From the IMG/VR virus record IMGVR_UViG_3300043449_002191, positions 93,342-157,341 of that record: a stretch of DNA of 64,000 nucleotides; one strand, written 5' to 3'. The first letter of the stretch is position 1, and each line of letters starts with the position of its first letter. Of the stretch, positions 1 to 8,528 are shown one piece after another. The translations under genes were made by a program, and so were the position numbers. The DNA comes from a virus. The notes below the pieces were generated by a model. The model had not been told where the DNA came from and ran no database searches. It saw nothing but the letters and a program-made list of their open reading frames with translations.

Positions 1-151
1 TGTACTGATCTTCTAGTACTTTTAATTCTGTTGCGGCATTGTTTTTCAATGCTTCTGCCTGGGCTCTAATCCTGTGATCAACATCTTCTACGTTAATTGA
101 GGCTTCGGCTTTTTTATCTGCAATTTTTTCTAATAACTCTTTTAAATCCAT
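1..151 (-). CDS. Partial hypothetical protein (N-terminal 50 codons)
   Basis: The first 50 codons of a leftward gene that continues beyond the window edge. The ATG at 151-149 is preceded by AAGGAG at a good distance, which decides the start. The visible part begins MDLKELLEKIADKKAEA and is charged and rich in Ala, Glu and Lys, so it is probably helical and coiled-coil-like. It lies 31 nt downstream of the DNA polymerase gene and is likely co-transcribed with it. I do not recognise a family and no function can be given. Confidence 0.75.
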   Translation of the reverse strand, partial: MDLKELLEKIADKKAEASINVEDVDHRIRAQAEALKNNAATELKVLEDQY

Positions 152-182
152 ATTGATCTCCTTAAATACTATTATAGCTCTT

Positions 183-3100
183 TTACGACATATTATACTT
201 TTCTAAATCTTCCTGCTTAATATAAGTATCTAGCTTTCTTAATGAAATGCCTCTGTGTGAAATTTTGTAAGTAGCTAAGGCAATAAGACCTTTATACCCC
301 ATTGGAGCTAAAGATGTTCCATAAGCTGGCCACAAAACTTCTTCGGAAAAGGTTCCGTTACAATCTAGTACTACTTTGGTTGCTTGTTTTGATTTATTTT
401 GATAACTAAAAGCTTTTTCCTCAATAACATATGAGATAGTATTGATATCTACATCTTGTCCACCAGGAATTAAAGCTAAATCCCAGTTAATGCTAGCGTC
501 TTTTGGAAGTAGTTTTTGAAGGAAAACTTTCATCTTAGTCATGTCGTTTTCTGCAGCCCACTCTTTTAGTTTTTCTAAATGAAACCCATCAATAATAGGT
601 CTTTTATCCTGAGACATCCAGATATATACACCATGACCTGCAGCAGATTCCACTTTTAAGCCACCACGTTTAGGTAAAACTATATCTCTCAAGTCGTCAG
701 AGTGAATTGTAATAAGCTGCTTTTTAATCATGTACTTACCCAAAGAAGTCATGCCAATATATTCTTCAGGGACTTTTTTAGGCTTTTCTTTACGAATTTC
801 ACCTTTAATCTTTTCAAACATCATGAGCTTTTCCTCTGTCGGCATTCCTTCAGGAAACAGGGAGTCTAGGACGCCAGCGGCAATAAGTTTTAAGCTTATG
901 CCAGTATTTACTGCAGATCTACCTTCCTCAGAGTCTTTGGCTCTTTTAGAGTGATGAGTAGAGATGTACTGATGAATAGACGTATACGGCTTGCCTTTCA
1001 TTAAAGCGTGGTAAGCTTTTTCACCAACCCCGTTAAGGATAGAGAATGGGGCAATGATCTTATCATTCTTAAGCTCATATGTATCTGTCGAGGAGTTAAT
1101 GTCTGGGAGCAATGTAAACTCGGAGACGTGCCTCCAGAACTTTGATGCAAGCTCATCTTTTGATGAGTTAGATAAGATTGCTTTCCACCAGTCAAGAGGA
1201 TAGCGAGTTTTAAGATACATACAGGCATAGGCTACATATGCGTATGATACAGCGTGGGATTTATTAAACGCATAGTTTGCAGAAGCCATGATCTGCTTGA
1301 TTAGCAGGTTAACCTGATCTTCAGTCCAGCCTTTTTTTAAGGCAGCTTCTTTAAGTTTATTTGAAGCATCGTTTAGGACCTTCATATTCTTTTTGCCGAT
1401 ACCACGACGAACTTCATCGGCTTCCGCATCATCCATTTCAGCTATTTTTTTGAAGATTTCAATCGTCTGCTCTTGATATAACTGTACCCCATTAGTTTCG
1501 CCTAAAATAGGCTCTAAGTCGTTATTTACGTAAACAGTAGCTTCGCCCTTACTTCGTGCCACAAACACTTCTGATAGAGTTCTAGAGCTTGTTTCATTTT
1601 CAGGAGCATCTAATGTACCAGGACGGCAAAGTGCGGTTATAGCGGCAATCTGGTCTATAGTCTTGGGTTTAGTAGCTATCAAGTAAGGTCTAACTGTGGG
1701 AGTATCGAACTGGAATACAGATTCTGTATATCCAAGTCCAAAGTTTTCCCAGCATTCTGAGTCATCGGGAAGATTCCATGGGTCCAAGATTACCCCTGTA
1801 CGCTCTTTAATTGACCTTAAGGCGGCCTGAATATCCTTGAGGGTATTTACACCCAGTAAGTCGAATTTAACGCCCCCAGCGGCTTCTGCCCACTTAGGAG
1901 AGAAGGCGGTAACCCATTCATTTTTAGCTTGAATGATAGGCATATAGTCCGTAACAGGATTATCGGTAATTAAATAGCCACAAGCATGACTTCCCTTGTT
2001 TCTCTGTACGCCCATCATTTCGGTAACTACCGCCCATACCTCTGGGTTAGCATCTGCATATTTTTGTAATTTTTCGTTACTTTCAAGTAAACCCTGATTG
2101 TGAACACCACTTTCGTCTGTGTACCCAAAAACAAAGTCATAATCCTCGACCCCTTGTGGAGTCTGAGGCAAGGCTTTAGTAAGATCTTCGGTTTCTTTTC
2201 GGACTGAGCCAAGAATAGTTCTTTCCGCATCTTTAATTGAAGACTTTAACTTTAGTAATACGTTTGTCGATAATCTACAAACTGAATCGCCATACTTGTC
2301 ATTTAAATACTGAATAACCTTACCTTGATCAGAAACGTCCATATCAACGTCAGGCAAAGTATTTGCTTTAATGCGGCCTTCAGTCAAGAATCGACCGAAT
2401 GATAATCCATGTTTTAAGGGATTAATACCAGACACGCCGATTAAATAAAGCAGTAAGCTGCCTCCAGCGGAACCACGGACATTGAGAAGAACGTCATTCT
2501 CTTTGCAGAAGTTAGCAATATCTTCAATAGTTTCAAAATACGCTAATAAATTGATTTTAGAATTATAAGCAAGAACCTCTATCTCCATTTTAAGTCTATC
2601 CATCATTTCTTGGTTTGACCAATCCATACGGCCATACTTATCAATAGTAGACTTAAGTCGATTTAAAAATCTTTCTGAATCACCAGCCAATATCCATCTG
2701 TTTTCTGAAGTTTCTAATTTAAAGTCATTAAATTTAGATGCCCACTGATAAGAGTTATCAACCCACTCTTCGATATCTTTATCAGAAACACCTAGACTAG
2801 CTTTAAGCTTTTCTGCAGCTTCATCAGTACTTAAAATGTGATACGATTCATGGAAACGCCAATTTTCTTGGCCATTTCCAAGGCGAGAGTCTTGAATAGC
2901 TTTATGCTCAGGGTTTGCAAAGTGCGAGTCTAAGGATATAAGGGCAGGATCTTTGTGTTTTTTAGCAAGTTCTAACACAAACTGATTCAAAGGCTTTTGC
3001 CTGTCTTTATCATGTTCGCAGCTACATTCATTTTCCTTAAAATACCCAGGTTTAACAATTCTACCTGAGTCATCTTTTTCCGGTCTAACCCATTCATGAG

Positions 3101-3782
3101 TAACTGAGTGAGGAAAAACCTCTACAAAAAATCCGTCCTGAGCGATTTCTTTAAGTTTCAGGTACATATGCTCGGCTCTTTTAGTGTCAGGCTTAATCAA
3201 TCCATTCCTTGAGCCAAGCAAAAACCATTGAACTGGGCCTCTCATACATGAGCTACCTATTGTGACCTGCCCTTTGACTGACATTAATTCCTCAATAGTA
3301 ATCATGGGTTTAGTTTCGCCGACCTTAACAATAGATCGCTCCCACATAGCTTTAGAAATTTTACAGAAATACTGGTATGCTTGTGGAGTCCTAAAATGTA
3401 CAGTAACGTGAAGATATGTGTCACCCATTGCCTGAGATTTAGCTTCAGATTCGATGTCTGCATCAGAAAGATCAGTCTTTTTACCCCTGAGCCCTTTAGG
3501 TTTAATAGCCTTATTTTTAAGGGCTACTTTGTAAAGGTTTACGTATTCTTCATAGAAAGGGTTTACCATATAGGCTTCGATGCCTAGAATAGGTTTAGCA
3601 CCTTTTTTATTAGCCAATACATATAGTTCCATAGCTGAATTCATGTGCCCATGTTCAGTAAAAGTTACATGGGTAGCGCCAAGTTCTAGATTTTTTTCGA
3701 TTATTTGAGATACTGTAGAGCCGCCGTCTAAACTATAGTCAGAGTGACTATGTGGATTATTTAACTGTTTAAATTTGCCCAT
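183..3782 (-). CDS. dnaE: DNA polymerase III alpha subunit (DnaE-type, C-family) with intact PHP domain
   Basis: The phage replicative polymerase, 1199 residues, about the size of bacterial DnaE (1160). The PHP domain is at the N-terminus: HSH at residues 11-13, D19, TEHG near 42-45, the Glu of KPILGIEAY, the His of TYLHVTVH, the Cys of GSSCMRG and the Asp/His of SLDSHF. These match all nine metal ligands known in DnaE1 enzymes with PHP exonuclease activity. Catalytic palm aspartates appear in LPDVDMD (about residue 475) and KFDLLGV (about 638). Other DnaE signatures are VRGSAGGSLLLYL, ALCRPGTL and ANYAFNKSHAVSYAY. The ATG at 3782 follows a GAGGG site. No separate DnaQ-type proofreading subunit is visible in the window, so the PHP domain may proofread (inference). 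Identification as a C-family polymerase is very secure. Confidence 0.97.
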   Translation of the reverse strand: MGKFKQLNNPHSHSDYSLDGGSTVSQIIEKNLELGATHVTFTEHGHMNSAMELYVLANKKGAKPILGIEAYMVNPFYEEYVNLYKVALKNKAIKPKGLRGKKTDLSDADIESEAKSQAMGDTYLHVTVHFRTPQAYQYFCKISKAMWERSIVKVGETKPMITIEELMSVKGQVTIGSSCMRGPVQWFLLGSRNGLIKPDTKRAEHMYLKLKEIAQDGFFVEVFPHSVTHEWVRPEKDDSGRIVKPGYFKENECSCEHDKDRQKPLNQFVLELAKKHKDPALISLDSHFANPEHKAIQDSRLGNGQENWRFHESYHILSTDEAAEKLKASLGVSDKDIEEWVDNSYQWASKFNDFKLETSENRWILAGDSERFLNRLKSTIDKYGRMDWSNQEMMDRLKMEIEVLAYNSKINLLAYFETIEDIANFCKENDVLLNVRGSAGGSLLLYLIGVSGINPLKHGLSFGRFLTEGRIKANTLPDVDMDVSDQGKVIQYLNDKYGDSVCRLSTNVLLKLKSSIKDAERTILGSVRKETEDLTKALPQTPQGVEDYDFVFGYTDESGVHNQGLLESNEKLQKYADANPEVWAVVTEMMGVQRNKGSHACGYLITDNPVTDYMPIIQAKNEWVTAFSPKWAEAAGGVKFDLLGVNTLKDIQAALRSIKERTGVILDPWNLPDDSECWENFGLGYTESVFQFDTPTVRPYLIATKPKTIDQIAAITALCRPGTLDAPENETSSRTLSEVFVARSKGEATVYVNNDLEPILGETNGVQLYQEQTIEIFKKIAEMDDAEADEVRRGIGKKNMKVLNDASNKLKEAALKKGWTEDQVNLLIKQIMASANYAFNKSHAVSYAYVAYACMYLKTRYPLDWWKAILSNSSKDELASKFWRHVSEFTLLPDINSSTDTYELKNDKIIAPFSILNGVGEKAYHALMKGKPYTSIHQYISTHHSKRAKDSEEGRSAVNTGISLKLIAAGVLDSLFPEGMPTEEKLMMFEKIKGEIRKEKPKKVPEEYIGMTSLGKYMIKKQLITIHSDDLRDIVLPKRGGLKVESAAGHGVYIWMSQDKRPIIDGFHLEKLKEWAAENDMTKMKVFLQKLLPKDASINWDLALIPGGQDVDINTISYVIEEKAFSYQNKSKQATKVVLDCNGTFSEEVLWPAYGTSLAPMGYKGLIALATYKISHRGISLRKLDTYIKQEDLEKYNMS

Positions 3783-3800
3783 TTAACCCTCGCTAAGACG

Positions 3801-4016
3801 TTATTGGTCCACCTTGAAACCATGTCTTAGCTTAATTATAGCACAATTATAAATATCGTCCAGTTCTTTTTGAGTTAGATGTAGCGCTTTTTTGATTAAT
3901 GTCTCAGGAACGCCATCAGGATAAGCATCAAGCATTTTATTAAGTGAATTACCAAACTTTGGCATATCCACAAAATCGCCGTCCATAAGAATTTTATCTT
4001 TTATGTTTTTACTCAC
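3801..4016 (-). CDS. Small hypothetical protein
   Basis: A 71-residue protein if it starts at the GTG at 4016, which overlaps the stop of the upstream gene in the form GTGAGTAA, a coupling arrangement repeated elsewhere in this genome. An alternative in-frame ATG at 4049 would give 82 residues, and neither start has a clear ribosome binding site. The C-terminal half contains TLIKKALHLTQKELDDIYN, which looks like two helices and could be a small helix-turn-helix, but I cannot assign a family. It sits directly upstream of the DNA polymerase gene, so a replication role is possible but unproven. Confidence 0.6.
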   Translation of the reverse strand: MSKNIKDKILMDGDFVDMPKFGNSLNKMLDAYPDGVPETLIKKALHLTQKELDDIYNCAIIKLRHGFKVDQ

Positions 4017-4386
4017 GTTTTTTAAATTCCAAAAGTTTAAAGGAGACATCTTTCATTTCGTCTTCATATCTCATTATAGCATCTTTTTTATTCTCAATAT
4101 TTTTATCGAGAAAAATAATCTTGCGGCTAATTTGATCGGCCTGCTCAAGTAAAGATGCCCTTTTGTAATTTAAATGTATATATTCGGAAATACTTACAAT
4201 TAATGCGCTTGTTTTTAGGATTTTAAGAGTTTCGTCTATTGTTTTTATTCTAGATTCTGTAGAGCTTAATTTAATAAGCTCTTTTTCTTTTTCATTATTT
4301 AAAAGGCGAATGGATTCCTCTGCCACTTCTATAAGAGCAATTAAATCAGTTACATAGATGTTATCTTCTGGGACCCATATTGTCAT
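4009..4386 (-). CDS. Hypothetical coiled-coil protein
   Basis: A 125-residue protein with an N-terminal MTIWVPEDNIYV segment followed by almost continuous charged heptad-like sequence rich in Glu, Lys, Ile and Leu. It is therefore probably a long coiled coil. No enzyme motif is visible. It ends by overlapping the next leftward gene by 8 nt, and it begins 1 nt after the stop of the zinc-finger gene, so the group is likely translated from one message. No family is recognised. Confidence 0.7.
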   Translation of the reverse strand: MTIWVPEDNIYVTDLIALIEVAEESIRLLNNEKEKELIKLSSTESRIKTIDETLKILKTSALIVSISEYIHLNYKRASLLEQADQISRKIIFLDKNIENKKDAIMRYEDEMKDVSFKLLEFKKRE

Positions 4387-4387
4387 A

Positions 4388-4720
4388 TTAAGTTATACTA
4401 CGTTTTTGGTGTGAACAGGCTTCATTATCGCAAGTTAGTGTTGTCAGTTTTTTACCATCAGCCCTTTCCATTGACCAATATTTATACTTACCTTTTCCAC
4501 AAACCTCACAAGACTGACCATCCTGTTTATTCTTTTTTTTCTTACCTTTTTTCTCTATTTCCTCTGGTTCTTCTCCAAGTTTTTTGTTTTGTAAAAATTG
4601 CAACGCTTTATCAAGGGCCTTACGAAGACTGGCATTTTCTTTTTTAAGTTTTTCTAATTCCTTTTTAAGTTGCCTAATTTTGTTTGACCCGTCAGCTCTA
4701 TCTCCAAAAGAGCGTCCCAT
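4388..4720 (-). CDS. Coiled-coil protein with C-terminal zinc-finger motif
   Basis: A 110-residue protein starting at the ATG at 4720, chosen because GAGG lies 5 nt upstream. A longer in-frame reading to 4834 would run back into the phosphoesterase gene and has no such site. Residues about 15-55 are a Lys/Glu/Leu coiled coil, followed by a lysine-rich stretch (KKGKKKKNKQ). The C-terminus holds CEVCGKGKY and then CDNEACSHQ, a CxxC...CxxxxC pattern typical of a zinc ribbon. It could bind nucleic acid or a protein partner. The specific role is unknown. Confidence 0.7.
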   Translation of the reverse strand: MGRSFGDRADGSNKIRQLKKELEKLKKENASLRKALDKALQFLQNKKLGEEPEEIEKKGKKKKNKQDGQSCEVCGKGKYKYWSMERADGKKLTTLTCDNEACSHQKRSIT

Positions 4721-4736
4721 ATTAACCTCGTCGGGT

Positions 4737-6014
4737 TTAATCCTCAATGCTTGTAAAAGGTTTGATAATTTCGTCCAATGAGCTGTCCTTTTCAGCTCCA
4801 CTTGCGTTAATAAAACGCTGGTCTCCAACGGCATGATCTTCCGTTGTTTCCCACATTACTTGGTTTTGCGGTGAGTTCATAATACTAAAAGTTTGAGCAA
4901 ATGAGTTCGGTGGAACTAAAGCTCCATTTAGAATTAAGAAGGCTCCATTAGGAAGTTGCGTACTAAGAGATAGGTGTACGTGACCTAGAGCAAACACTGC
5001 GTACTTTTCATCATCTTTTAAGGATGAGTTTAATCTATTAATTTGAGTTTCAATTGATCTAATTGAAATTGTATTTCCAGGATTCCCTACATTTAAATTT
5101 GTGTCACCATGTGTAGCGTATACTTTATGACCTAGCGCATCATAAACTACCCAAGGAGTAAGGGGTTGATAGAATTTCACATTCGTAATATGTGAACATG
5201 ATTTTTTAACAGCATAGTAAATGGAAGTCTCTAATGCGTTCCATTTTTGAGATGTAGCTCTGCCATTATGAACAGAAACGTCTCGACCATGATTTCCTAC
5301 GGCAAAATTAACAACTACTTCAGGAAAGTTTTCAGCAAAACGTGCAATACCCTGACTCAGCAAGTGAATAGCACGGCAAACCTGTTCATGTACAGGTGCT
5401 GCAGAAGATTTATCATGAAGCTCATTCTCAATAATGTCTCCTAAAATAGATACGACTAGTTTTGTCTCATCTCTATAGTGATCTTTATATGAGCATACAT
5501 TTTTAACAATCTTAGCAAAAGACCTAGACTCTTCAATCTTACCCCAGTTGTGACCAGTCTCTCTAGCTTCTAGATCGCTACCAAAGTGAAGGTCACTCAA
5601 AAGTAAGTTGAGTACCCTCTTTGTTTTTTTGCCTGTCTTCTTTTTTGAAGAAACTTTATAGGGTTTGATATCCAGCTTAGGCTGTTTCTTTAAGATTTCA
5701 TCCAAGTTTCTAAGAAAAAGATCTCTGTCGCCGATTTTTCTTTCAGTTTCAAGTTGCTTTTTTCTTAGGCTTTTCATGTCGTTAACTGATGCTAAGTCTT
5801 TTTGAATCTCATGCCCAAAATGTACGGTTCTAATTTGAGTAAATCCGCCAAACTTTCGGAGAGCCCACTCAGTTGCAAGCCCTCCGTTAGAGAAATACTC
5901 AGTAATTTTTAACAGAGACGGCTCCACATTTGCGGCCCTTGCCACTTTCTTGATATCAGCTACGATATCCTTAAGAGTCAAATTAGTAGTCTCAGTTTTT
6001 TTAACCTTGCCCAT
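4737..6014 (-). CDS. Calcineurin-like metallophosphoesterase
   Basis: A 425-residue predicted metal-dependent phosphoesterase. The five signature blocks are present in order: SDLHFGSD, LGDIIENEL, FAVGNHGRD, YATHGDT and ALGHVHLS, corresponding to the D-x-H, GD, GNH, GH and GHxH metal-binding motifs. The N-terminal 140 residues precede the catalytic core and contain a helical segment (VADIKKVARAANVEPSLL) that may be a small DNA-binding or adaptor domain. The ATG at 6014 is used because GTGAGG sits 6 nt before it; the in-frame GTG further upstream is part of that ribosome site. It is distinct from the Mre11-like nuclease at 22205. The substrate is unknown: nucleic acid or cyclic nucleotide are both possible. 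Confidence 0.85.
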   Translation of the reverse strand: MGKVKKTETTNLTLKDIVADIKKVARAANVEPSLLKITEYFSNGGLATEWALRKFGGFTQIRTVHFGHEIQKDLASVNDMKSLRKKQLETERKIGDRDLFLRNLDEILKKQPKLDIKPYKVSSKKKTGKKTKRVLNLLLSDLHFGSDLEARETGHNWGKIEESRSFAKIVKNVCSYKDHYRDETKLVVSILGDIIENELHDKSSAAPVHEQVCRAIHLLSQGIARFAENFPEVVVNFAVGNHGRDVSVHNGRATSQKWNALETSIYYAVKKSCSHITNVKFYQPLTPWVVYDALGHKVYATHGDTNLNVGNPGNTISIRSIETQINRLNSSLKDDEKYAVFALGHVHLSLSTQLPNGAFLILNGALVPPNSFAQTFSIMNSPQNQVMWETTEDHAVGDQRFINASGAEKDSSLDEIIKPFTSIED

Positions 6015-6032
6015 TAAATACCTCACTGTTTA

Positions 6033-6042
6033 TAAGATTAGG
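6033..6042 (-). promoter_or_regulatory. CCTAATCTTA motif (leftward copy), putative late promoter element
   Basis: Exact CCTAATCTTA on the minus strand, 10 nt after the stop of the upstream gene and 18 nt before the ATG of the phosphoesterase. The GAGG ribosome site lies at least 6 nt downstream of it. It is the only copy found in the leftward block; the other eight are in the rightward virion block. Confidence 0.6.
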
Positions 6043-6052
6043 CACTATTGCC

Positions 6053-6601
6053 TTAATTAGCCGCCGTATCAGTAGTTTTATTAATAGTATAAATATTTTG
6101 AATTGTACAAGTTAAAGTTCCATCGTCATACGTAACCGAAAAAGTATCCCCAACTCTTTTTCCCACGACTGAAGTCCTGAGTTCTTCTGTAATATTCGCA
6201 GAAGTAAGCTCAATCGTTTTAAAAGGGCTTTCCTGGACCTGAGTCCCGTCATTTAATATAAATGTTTCAGATACGGCAACTACAGATTCAGGAGTTGCTT
6301 CTGAAGTTTCAGTCAAGATGTTTTGAGAAACCAAAATCTCGACTTTTTTACGTTCTTTTGAAGCCCTAACTTCATTTAAAGATTTACGAATATCATCAAC
6401 TTTAACTTCAGCAGCTTCAGCAATAGAAGCGCTCAAGTCTTGCAGATACTCAATAGTTTGAACAAGTTCTTGATGACCTTGATGTGTTTGATAAGCAGTC
6501 ACAAACACTCTATTAAGCATACCTTCAAAGCCAGATAGCTTTTTTGTAAGCTCAGTGAGATTAGCTTCTAATGTTTCTAATCGTTCCAATGTAGTTGCCA
6601 T
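6053..6601 (-). CDS. Hypothetical protein, N-terminal coiled coil and C-terminal beta domain
   Basis: A 182-residue protein with a strong AGGAGG site before the ATG. Residues 1-90 are heptad-rich (TLERLETLEANLTELTKKL) and probably form a coiled coil. The C-terminal part contains VVGKRVGDTFSVTYDDGTL, which superficially resembles the GKxVGD turn of GreA/GreB C-terminal and FKBP-like domains. That resemblance is short and I do not treat it as an assignment. A TGATATAAT extended -10-like sequence lies about 14 nt upstream of the ATG. Function is unknown. Confidence 0.75.
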   Translation of the reverse strand: MATTLERLETLEANLTELTKKLSGFEGMLNRVFVTAYQTHQGHQELVQTIEYLQDLSASIAEAAEVKVDDIRKSLNEVRASKERKKVEILVSQNILTETSEATPESVVAVSETFILNDGTQVQESPFKTIELTSANITEELRTSVVGKRVGDTFSVTYDDGTLTCTIQNIYTINKTTDTAAN

Positions 6602-6623
6602 AAATCCTCCTATAGTAATTATA

Positions 6624-7514
6624 TCACTTAAATTCTTCTAATGTTTGTTTATATGAGCTTGTTTTACTCATAAGCTCTTCAACTTTTTCAGCAAATTTTT
6701 TGGCCTGATTACTTTCAGAACCAAAAATAGTTTTGATCTTCATAAGTTCTTGAAGCATTTTATCAATAGCCCTGGTAGAAACTCTAACACTGTCAAGATC
6801 GTCAACCATTACGTTTACAATACCATCTGAAAGACCCATTTTTAGTGCATCCTCAGCTTCTACCCAGAGGTTTTTAAGGACCATAATCTTAAACTTTTCC
6901 AAAGGAATGCCCGATCTTTTAGCAATCTTTGCATCCATTCGAAGCGTATAAGTGTCAATCATAGTCAAAAGACCCTTCATTTCTTCTACAGTTCCTCTAA
7001 CACCACCCGAAGCTGGATGAAACATTAGAACGCTCTTATCCATTGTAAGTCGTTTTTTACCAACTTGGTGTAATTGCGCTCCCATGCTTGCACACAGAGT
7101 AACACAGATTGTACTGATTCGTCCAGACTTTTCTACAAAATCTGTCAATCTAGCGCCATCAAAAACAGACCCACCTGGAGAATCGATAAGCAAATAGACT
7201 TGACCTTCTGTTCTATTTAAAGCATCTTTAAGCATTTGAACAGCAATATCAACAGTTATGTTTTGAACATCGGTGTCAAAAAATACTACATTATTCGAAC
7301 CTTTAATCTCTCTAACAGGCTTGCTGATTGTTTTATCGTCGCTTTTTAAAACGACTTTATCAATTCCTGACCCTTCTACATTTAATTCAGTAATAACTGT
7401 AGAAGTTTTTTGCGGTTGTCCTTCGTTTTTGCCAATTTTATTTAAAATCAGGACGTTTCCAGCGATAGTAATAATAGCGAAACCTAGCGCCAATCCTTTT
7501 AAAAGTTTACTCAT
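6624..7514 (-). CDS. Membrane-anchored ClpP/crotonase-fold serine peptidase-like protein
   Basis: A 296-residue protein with an N-terminal hydrophobic segment (residues about 6-25, LKGLALGFAIITIAGNVLIL) that is a membrane anchor or signal peptide, then a ClpP-like domain. Catalytic Ser lies in TLCASMGAQL and catalytic His in VLMFHPASGG. Ungapped alignment of NLWVEAEDALKMGLSD with the ClpP C-terminal block puts Asn where ClpP has its catalytic Asp, so activity may be weakened. LIDSPGGSVFDG is the usual substrate-binding glycine motif. It is one of three ClpP-like proteins in the window; the others (48294, 49466) lack this anchor. It may act at the membrane or in the periplasm (inference). An SppA-like peptidase is an alternative reading. 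Confidence 0.85.
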   Translation of the reverse strand: MSKLLKGLALGFAIITIAGNVLILNKIGKNEGQPQKTSTVITELNVEGSGIDKVVLKSDDKTISKPVREIKGSNNVVFFDTDVQNITVDIAVQMLKDALNRTEGQVYLLIDSPGGSVFDGARLTDFVEKSGRISTICVTLCASMGAQLHQVGKKRLTMDKSVLMFHPASGGVRGTVEEMKGLLTMIDTYTLRMDAKIAKRSGIPLEKFKIMVLKNLWVEAEDALKMGLSDGIVNVMVDDLDSVRVSTRAIDKMLQELMKIKTIFGSESNQAKKFAEKVEELMSKTSSYKQTLEEFK

Positions 7515-7516
7515 TT

Positions 7517-8305
7517 TTACTCCTTAACATTTTTATTTAAATTTTGAAAGTGGTTTAATAAAGTGGCCGTTGTATTTGCTCCCAAACCACTAATTCCAGA
7601 CGACCCTGAATTGGATTCAGCTTGTCTAGCGTTCATGGCGTCAATTTCTGATTGAGACGGCATTTTTAACGGTTTTCTAGTCGGATCTACAACTTGTGCG
7701 TAGTCGATTCCCTCCTTAGAGACAGACTCACTCTGCCTTCTTTTTCGCTGTTTTGGTTGTGCAGATTGCACAGGTTGTTGTTGACGTGGCGTTTTATAAG
7801 CTTGCTTGGGTACTGAAATAGTGTTAACGACAGTAGTCTTATGCTGGATATCTTGCTGAGCTGTCATTGGCTTAATAGTAGGCGTAGCAGCCTTTTGTTC
7901 TGCAGGCTTGCTGGTATTAAGAACCCTGCTGGCCAAAGCTTTCAATGCATCTACTTCTTCATCTGAAAAAGGAAGGTCCGCCCTTTGTGCCTGAGTAGCT
8001 GTTTCTTCGGGCTTCATGCCTAAAAGACGCTCTAAACGGGAAAGGATGAAGGTTTTGATCTCAGTCTTAACGGCGTCAATGATTTCAGGTCTAGCAGAAC
8101 CCTCGCCAAATAAATCATGCTTAAGAAGAGCTTCGTAAAGCTTTGCCTGCTCAATTCTTTTCATGGCCTCGTTTAGAACAAATGAGCTTTCTTCTTCTTG
8201 GATATAATTCTGAGCAATTTCATCAAGATCATTGGTTGAGTACCTAAGTGTATCTGTGGTATGACTGTACTCGTATTCTTCTTCGTCAACTAAAAAGTTA
8301 TTCAT
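7517..8305 (-). CDS. Hypothetical protein with Pro/Gln-rich linker
   Basis: A 262-residue protein starting at the ATG at 8305, which has GGAGAG upstream; reading frame further upstream is AT-rich and lacks a ribosome site. The N-terminal half is acidic and helical (NDLDEIAQNYIQEEESSF). The middle holds KTFILSRLERLLGMKPEE. The second half is low complexity, with a Gln/Pro/Lys-rich stretch (PRQQQPVQSAQPKQRKRRQ) and a Ser/Gly-rich stretch near the end. No family is recognised. It ends 2 nt before the ClpP-like gene and is probably in one transcript with it. Confidence 0.7.
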   Translation of the reverse strand: MNNFLVDEEEYEYSHTTDTLRYSTNDLDEIAQNYIQEEESSFVLNEAMKRIEQAKLYEALLKHDLFGEGSARPEIIDAVKTEIKTFILSRLERLLGMKPEETATQAQRADLPFSDEEVDALKALASRVLNTSKPAEQKAATPTIKPMTAQQDIQHKTTVVNTISVPKQAYKTPRQQQPVQSAQPKQRKRRQSESVSKEGIDYAQVVDPTRKPLKMPSQSEIDAMNARQAESNSGSSGISGLGANTTATLLNHFQNLNKNVKE

Positions 8306-8528
8306 AAACTCTCCAAAGATTATACATATATAATACCTCGTTTTTAGTATAAATCGTATAAACCAAAAATCTTTTAAAAATATAAGGTAAATGATTGGTT
8401 TAACTGGTGTATTACATATTGCAATATGCAATAATCTAATAAAAACAATATGTTAAGTCTAAAAGTACTTTGACCATGATAAGTAAATATATCTAAAAAC
8501 ATATCACGATCAAAGTCTAGATGTAATT
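8306..8528. promoter_or_regulatory. Intergenic regulatory region with two inverted repeats
   Basis: A 223-nt very AT-rich gap inside the leftward block. Just after the NrdA gene is an imperfect inverted repeat, ACTTTGACCATGATA (8467-8481) against TATCACGATCAAAGT (8502-8516), 13 of 15 paired around a 20-nt loop; it could be a weak terminator for nrdA. At 8417-8433 is a perfect 7-bp dyad TATTGCA-ATA-TGCAATA, a possible operator. Near 8317-8335 the minus strand reads GAGGTATTATATATGTATAAT, offering -10-like boxes for the gene that starts at 8305. None of these is proven. Confidence 0.4.

Noticed and set aside
171-176. Minus-strand TATAAT upstream of the partial gene at 1-151
   Set aside because: It reads GCTATAAT, not GGTATAAT, has no -35, and lies only 31 nt after the polymerase stop in an operon-like arrangement. 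Not strong enough to call.
4721-4834. N-terminal extension of the zinc-finger protein gene
   Set aside because: It would overlap the end of the phosphoesterase gene and lacks a ribosome site, whereas the ATG at 4720 has GAGG.
6053-6601. GreA/FKBP-like C-terminal domain
   Set aside because: Only a short GKRVGD turn matches. This is too little to name the protein.
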